Source of the DNA: Phycisphaerae bacterium
GTDB lineage: Bacteria; Planctomycetota; Phycisphaerae; Phycisphaerales; SM1A02
Length of the DNA: 12,144 nt
NCBI GenBank assembly: GCA_016873355.1
Contig: VGXK01000022.1
Coordinates: 1 to 12,144 of the forward strand
Reading direction: 5' to 3'
Below the pieces are notes generated by a model. That model saw nothing but the letters and a program-made list of their open reading frames with translations, made no database searches and was not told the DNA's origin. Below are positions 7,047 through 12,144 of the stretch, piece by piece (positions within the stretch are counted from its first letter, which is position 1; every line of letters starts with the position of its first letter). The position numbers were made by a program, and so were the translations under genes.

Positions 7047-7750
7047 CGCTCCGGCGCCCGCAGCCCGCGCGATTCGGCGAGCTGCGCCGCGCGCCGCTCG
7101 CCCGCCACGTCGCGAAGATCCGCGGCCTCGCGCCGCGCCGACCGCTCGCGGATCATGCGCTTGGGCGTGCAGTGGAAGGTGATCTCCACCTTGCCCACGC
7201 GCGGCTCGCGGCCGCGTCGGCGCACCTGCTGCCGGACGTCCATCTCGAGCCGGATGTTGAACTCGCCGCCGCTTCGCAGCTTCGCGTCGAGATCCTCCGA
7301 GTCGATGATGTGGTAGACGGCCGGGCCGATGCATGGCCGCAGAAACCGGTACTTCATCTCCTTGCAGACCACGATGAAGTCGCTGCCCACGCGCGAGAAG
7401 AGGTACATGCCTCCGGCCACCTCGCTGTTGCCGAGCAGCGCCGCACCGGCCATCGCGTTGTACCAGTTGCGGTTCACGCGACGGAACGGAAGCACGGCGG
7501 TGAAGCGCTTCGCGTCGAGGCGCTTCATGGTGATGCCGCTGCGGAACGCGTACGGCAGCCAGATGAGCGAGCAGACCTTCTGCCAGAAGCGGTTCCGCGT
7601 GCTCAGCCGCGAGATGAACGCCTCGAGCCGCTGCATGCGCGAGAGCGAGGCGGGTTCGGTGCGATCGTCCTCCACGAGGATCTTCCGGCGCGAGGAGCGC
7701 AGCGCTTCCAGCGAGCCGAGTCCCTCGCGATCGATCTTCACCGTCGTCAT
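7043..7750 (-). CDS. DUF4442-like hot-dog-fold protein (possible acyl-CoA thioesterase relative)
   Basis: This 235-residue protein is the first gene of the minus-strand operon. Residues about 66-150 look like a DUF4442/hot-dog domain: 'GITMKRLDAKRFTAVLPFRRVNRN', then 'AMAGAALLGNSEVAGGMYLF' (about 99-118) on the central helix, and 'CKEMKYRFLRP' (about 129-139). The 'NRN...A.A.LAE.AGG' and 'RYLRP' pattern is that of this family, whose relatives act on acyl thioesters. No specific substrate or proven catalysis can be claimed. The first 60 residues and the Arg-rich tail (about 176-235) are not recognised. The start is ambiguous between ATG 7750 and ATG 7762 (four residues more), and neither has a strong ribosome site. 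The stop overlaps the GTG of the membrane protein (GTGA), so the two are probably co-translated. A membrane or lipid role is only inference. Confidence 0.75.
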   Translation of the reverse strand: MTTVKIDREGLGSLEALRSSRRKILVEDDRTEPASLSRMQRLEAFISRLSTRNRFWQKVCSLIWLPYAFRSGITMKRLDAKRFTAVLPFRRVNRNWYNAMAGAALLGNSEVAGGMYLFSRVGSDFIVVCKEMKYRFLRPCIGPAVYHIIDSEDLDAKLRSGGEFNIRLEMDVRQQVRRRGREPRVGKVEITFHCTPKRMIRERSARREAADLRDVAGERRAAQLAESRGLRAPER

Positions 7751-7842
7751 GGGGGTCCGCATCTTAGCCGCGAGGCTCCGGACTTGTGCCGGACTTCGTC
7801 CGCAGGGAGAATGCGAAACGGACCCCTTCACGGAGGCAACGC
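7751..7842. promoter_or_regulatory. Divergent intergenic region with weak promoter-like elements
   Basis: This 92-bp stretch separates the minus-strand operon from the plus-strand thioredoxin gene, so it should hold both promoters. On the plus strand TTGTGC (7784-7789), a 17-nt spacer and GAGAAT (7807-7812) form a weak sigma70-like match. Other structure is the 8-bp direct repeat CCGGACTT at 7778-7785 and 7789-7796, and a short hairpin CGGAC-TTC-GTCCG (7790-7802). No convincing minus-strand promoter stands out. Confidence 0.35.
7832..7836 (+). promoter_or_regulatory. Strong Shine-Dalgarno GGAGG fixing a GTG start
   Basis: GGAGG ends 6 nt before GTG 7843-7845. It selects that codon over the open frame that begins at 7786, and it places a clean signal peptide at the N-terminus. 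Confidence 0.8.
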
Positions 7843-9381
7843 GTGGCCAATCGGACCCGATCGATCGCCGTGGGATTCGCCGTCGTCGCGCTCGCGACGG
7901 CGTTCGCGAGTTCGTCGTACGCCCAGGAGACGCGGGGCGAGTCGTCGGGCGACTCGGCGCCGTCCGCCTCGAAGTCGCCGCCGGCGACCTCGACCGGAAC
8001 GCAGGCGCCCGCGTCGAAGGCGCCGCCGCATCCCGAGGTCATCGACACGCGGCCCTACGCCGAGGCGAAGGCCGCCGCCGAGAAGGAGGACAAGTGGTTC
8101 CTCGTCAAGGCGACCGCGGTGTGGTGCATGCCGTGCAAGCAGATGGATCGCACGACCATGGTCGACCCGAAGGTCGTCGAGTGGCTCAAGAAGAACGCGA
8201 TCATCGTCTCCGTCGACGTCGACAAGGAGCCGGCGCTGGCCAAGTCGCTCGAGATCGCCGCCATGCCGACGACGATCGCCTTCCGCAAGGGCGAGGAATT
8301 CGATCGCATCGTGGGCATGCGCGCCGCGGCGCCGTTCCTGGCCTGGCTCGAGGGGATGGCGCAGGGCAAGAAGTCGATTGAAGCGGTCCGCGCCCGCGCG
8401 GCGGCGCGTCCCGACGGCACGATCGATGTCGACGCGCGCTGCGAGGAGGCGCAGGCGCTGGTCCAGGCCCGCAAGTACGCCGAAGCGACCGCCGCGTACG
8501 AATGGCTCTGGCGCCACATGCTGGAGCATGATCCGTCGATGGGAGGCGTGCGGATTTCGTTCATGGCCACCAACATGCAGGAGCTGGCGGCACGGAGCCC
8601 CGATGCGAAGACGCGCTTCACGGCGCTGCGCGACGAAGCGGCGAAGGGACTGGCCGACGAGAAGGTCGACGCACGATTGCTCGGCGACTGGATCGTGCTG
8701 AACAAGGTGATCGGCGACGACAAGGCGACGCTCGACTGGTTCGATCGCGTCAAGGGCGACCGGCGATGGCGCGAGCTCGTCCGCCGGCAGGTCTATCTCC
8801 GGGAGCTGCTCATGGAGAACGGGCGACTCGGCGACTACGGAGCACTCATCGAGGATCCGGTGGAGGAGATCCGCGACAACCATCGCGTGGCCTCGTTCGA
8901 TCACGGCATGCCGGAGGGCATCGACGCGGAGCAGAAGGCGGGGATGCTCGAGTCGATGCATCTCTACTGGCGCGAGCAGTGCGCCGTGGTCTACGCGGCG
9001 GTGCTGGCCGCCGGACGCGAGGAGGAGGCACTCGCCGCCGCGAAGGAGGCCATGAAGTTCGATTCGGGCGCGGCGATGGTGAAGAGCCTCGTCGCCAAGG
9101 CGCTCGAGGCCGACCAGGCCCGCCAGGTCCAGATCGAGTGGATCGACGCGGCGCTGGCGGCATCGAAGGCGACCGAGGGCGATGCGGCGCCGAAGCCGCC
9201 GGAAGGCGCGGCTTCGATGTCGTCCGACGACGCGAACTCGCGAGCGCTCGCGGCGCTGCCGCGACTCCGCTCGAAGGCCGCGGCGGCGCTGAAGAGCGCC
9301 GAGTCGGCGGCGCCGAAGGCCCCCGGTGCCGGATCGACCGGAACGCCGTCGTCCGGCACGCCGCCGAAGTCGACGCCGTGA
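7843..9381 (+). CDS. Exported thioredoxin-like protein with helical-repeat C-terminus
   Basis: This 512-residue protein is predicted to be exported. Residues 1-27 form a Sec signal peptide (basic start, hydrophobic core, likely cleavage after 'SSSYA'). A Ser/Pro/Ala/Lys-rich linker runs to about 62. A thioredoxin fold follows at about 67-175, with the redox motif Cys95-Met-Pro-Cys98 in 'AVWCMPCKQMD' and a probable cis-proline at Pro142 ('AAMPTT'). This resembles the thioredoxin domains of DsbD-tail/thioredoxin_7 proteins, so disulfide reduction or exchange outside the cytoplasm is likely. Residues from about 185 to 455 are helical and TPR-like and may bind a partner. The tail (about 460-512) is low-complexity Ala/Pro/Ser/Lys. 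The start is set by GGAGG 6 nt upstream of GTG. The stop overlaps the next GTG as GTGA. The redox partner is unknown. Confidence 0.9.
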   Translation: MANRTRSIAVGFAVVALATAFASSSYAQETRGESSGDSAPSASKSPPATSTGTQAPASKAPPHPEVIDTRPYAEAKAAAEKEDKWFLVKATAVWCMPCKQMDRTTMVDPKVVEWLKKNAIIVSVDVDKEPALAKSLEIAAMPTTIAFRKGEEFDRIVGMRAAAPFLAWLEGMAQGKKSIEAVRARAAARPDGTIDVDARCEEAQALVQARKYAEATAAYEWLWRHMLEHDPSMGGVRISFMATNMQELAARSPDAKTRFTALRDEAAKGLADEKVDARLLGDWIVLNKVIGDDKATLDWFDRVKGDRRWRELVRRQVYLRELLMENGRLGDYGALIEDPVEEIRDNHRVASFDHGMPEGIDAEQKAGMLESMHLYWREQCAVVYAAVLAAGREEEALAAAKEAMKFDSGAAMVKSLVAKALEADQARQVQIEWIDAALAASKATEGDAAPKPPEGAASMSSDDANSRALAALPRLRSKAAAALKSAESAAPKAPGAGSTGTPSSGTPPKSTP

Positions 9382-10208
9382 CGGTTGCGCCCTCGGTCGG
9401 CGTCTGCTCCTGGAGCCTGCGCCCGGAATCGACCGACGCGCTGATCGAAGCGCTCGCCGCGATTCCGATCGACTCGGTGCAGTTGGCGCTCGTGCCGCTC
9501 ATCGAACATCCGCGCGAGTGGTGCGACGCGATTTCGCGCCTGCGCTCGCGCGGCGTCCGCATCCAGAGCGGCATGATGGCCGCGATCGGCGAGGACTACT
9601 CGACGCTCGAGTCGATCTCGCGCACGGGCGGATTCCGGCCCGACGCCACCTGGAAGGGCAATCTCGAACGAGCGCTGCGACTGGCGGACCTCGCCGCCGA
9701 GGGCGGACTCGTGCTCGTCACCGTGCACGCGGGATTCATTCCCGAGCGGCGCGACGATCCGGAGCGCGCACGCATGGTCGAGCGGCTGCGCATCGTGGCG
9801 GACGTGTTCGCCAGGCGCGGCGTGTCGCTGGCGCTCGAAACGGGACAGGAACGCGCGGGAACGCTCGTGGAATTCCTTCGCGAAGCCGCGACTCCCACGC
9901 TCGGCGTCAACTTCGATCCCGCGAACATGCTCCTCTACGGCATGGGCGATCCGGTCGAGGCGCTCTCGCAGCTCTCGCCGTGGGTGCGGCAGGTGCACGT
10001 CAAGGACGCTCTGCCCGCCGAGCGCCCCGGAACCTGGGGGCAAGAAGTTCCCGCCGGCGCCGGCGCCGTCGATTGGAAGCGCTTCGGCGACATCGTGCGC
10101 AGGCTCGATCCTCCGGTCGACCTCGTGATCGAGCGCGAGCAAGGGGGTCGGCGTCTCGACGATGTCCGCACCGCGCTGACGCTCGCGCGTTCTATGCTCT
10201 CGCGCTGA
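9378..10208 (+). CDS. Sugar phosphate isomerase/epimerase family TIM-barrel protein
   Basis: This 276-residue protein has the xylose isomerase-like TIM-barrel/AP endonuclease 2 fold. Members isomerise or epimerise sugars, inositols or keto acids; the exact substrate cannot be read here. The N-terminus 'SVGVCSWSLRP' is the first barrel strand. The usual metal ligands appear in order: Glu154 ('LALETGQE'), Asp180 ('VNFDPANML'), His207 ('VRQVHVKD') and Glu252 ('LVIEREQGG'). 'AGAVDW' (about 228-233) stands where relatives often have 'GEGxVDW'. The GTG start overlaps the thioredoxin gene stop as GTGA; the longer upstream frame to 8766 is a shadow of that gene. No signal peptide is present, so it is probably cytosolic, unlike its coupled neighbour. 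The stop codon comes from the second copy of a 29-bp tandem duplication, so the last residues may be recently altered. Confidence 0.87.
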   Translation: MTVAPSVGVCSWSLRPESTDALIEALAAIPIDSVQLALVPLIEHPREWCDAISRLRSRGVRIQSGMMAAIGEDYSTLESISRTGGFRPDATWKGNLERALRLADLAAEGGLVLVTVHAGFIPERRDDPERARMVERLRIVADVFARRGVSLALETGQERAGTLVEFLREAATPTLGVNFDPANMLLYGMGDPVEALSQLSPWVRQVHVKDALPAERPGTWGQEVPAGAGAVDWKRFGDIVRRLDPPVDLVIEREQGGRRLDDVRTALTLARSMLSR

Positions 10209-10229
10209 CGCTCGCGCATTCCATGCTCG
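10172..10229. repeat. 29-bp tandem duplication at the 3' end of the isomerase gene
   Basis: Copy 1 (10172-10200) and copy 2 (10201-10229) match at 26 of 29 positions, differing at unit positions 18, 22 and 29. Because 29 is not a multiple of three, copy 2 is read in a shifted frame. Its TGA at 10206-10208 becomes the isomerase stop, whereas the same bases in copy 1 are read out of frame as parts of CTG-ACG. Confidence 0.92.
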
Positions 10230-10271
10230 CGCATGGACGCGCCCCCGAGCGAGCCGTCCGCGCCACCTCCC

Positions 10272-12144
<1,873 letters not shown>

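Noticed and set aside
7786..7842. Extending the thioredoxin-like protein upstream to ATG 7786
   Set aside because: It would place 19 charged residues before the signal peptide and ignore the GGAGG located 6 nt before GTG 7843.
7172..8701. A 509-residue plus-strand open frame crossing the divergent intergenic region
   Set aside because: It spans the antisense of the hot-dog gene and an off-frame of the thioredoxin gene, ending in an Arg-rich shadow.

Overview
The window is GC-rich, tightly packed bacterial chromosome with no RNA genes, CRISPR array or insertion sequence that I can see. Gene content points to Planctomycetota, probably a Phycisphaerae-like lineage. The clues are a Tat-exported DUF1501 protein paired with a DUF1800 protein, a cysteine-free FmdB-like protein beginning MPTY, a secreted thioredoxin-fold protein with a long helical tail, and a polytopic membrane protein with a 'CPHLDLSFQR' motif. 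The lineage is inferred from family knowledge, not from a marker-gene search.

Region 1 (2-2914, plus strand) starts inside a DinG-type iron-sulfur helicase gene. Its stop overlaps (ATGA) the start of a small two-span membrane protein gene. A VapBC-type toxin-antitoxin pair follows, with a GTGA overlap between antitoxin and toxin. A perfect 10-bp inverted repeat sits on the antitoxin start codon. The stretch from about 1550 to 2910 looks visibly less GC-rich than its surroundings.

Region 2 (2946-7750, minus strand) is a probable four-gene operon, transcribed right to left: a DUF4442 hot-dog-fold protein, an 11-12-span membrane protein (GTGA overlap), DUF1800 (41-nt gap) and DUF1501 (64-nt gap). 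DUF1800 and DUF1501 proteins commonly occur together, but their joint function is not established. The two upstream genes are the less expected partners.

Region 3 (7843-12144, plus strand) diverges from region 2 across a 92-bp intergenic region. It holds an exported thioredoxin-like protein, a sugar phosphate isomerase/epimerase-like TIM barrel (GTGA overlap), a cysteine-less FmdB-like small protein, and NAD+-dependent DNA ligase LigA. LigA overlaps the FmdB-like gene by 20 nt and runs off the right edge. A 29-bp tandem duplication at the end of the isomerase gene supplies that gene's stop codon.

The most interesting items are the four-gene minus-strand operon, the operator-like palindrome on the antitoxin start, the stop-creating duplication, and the cysteine-less FmdB protein coupled to ligA. 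No clearly new defence or mobile system is visible.
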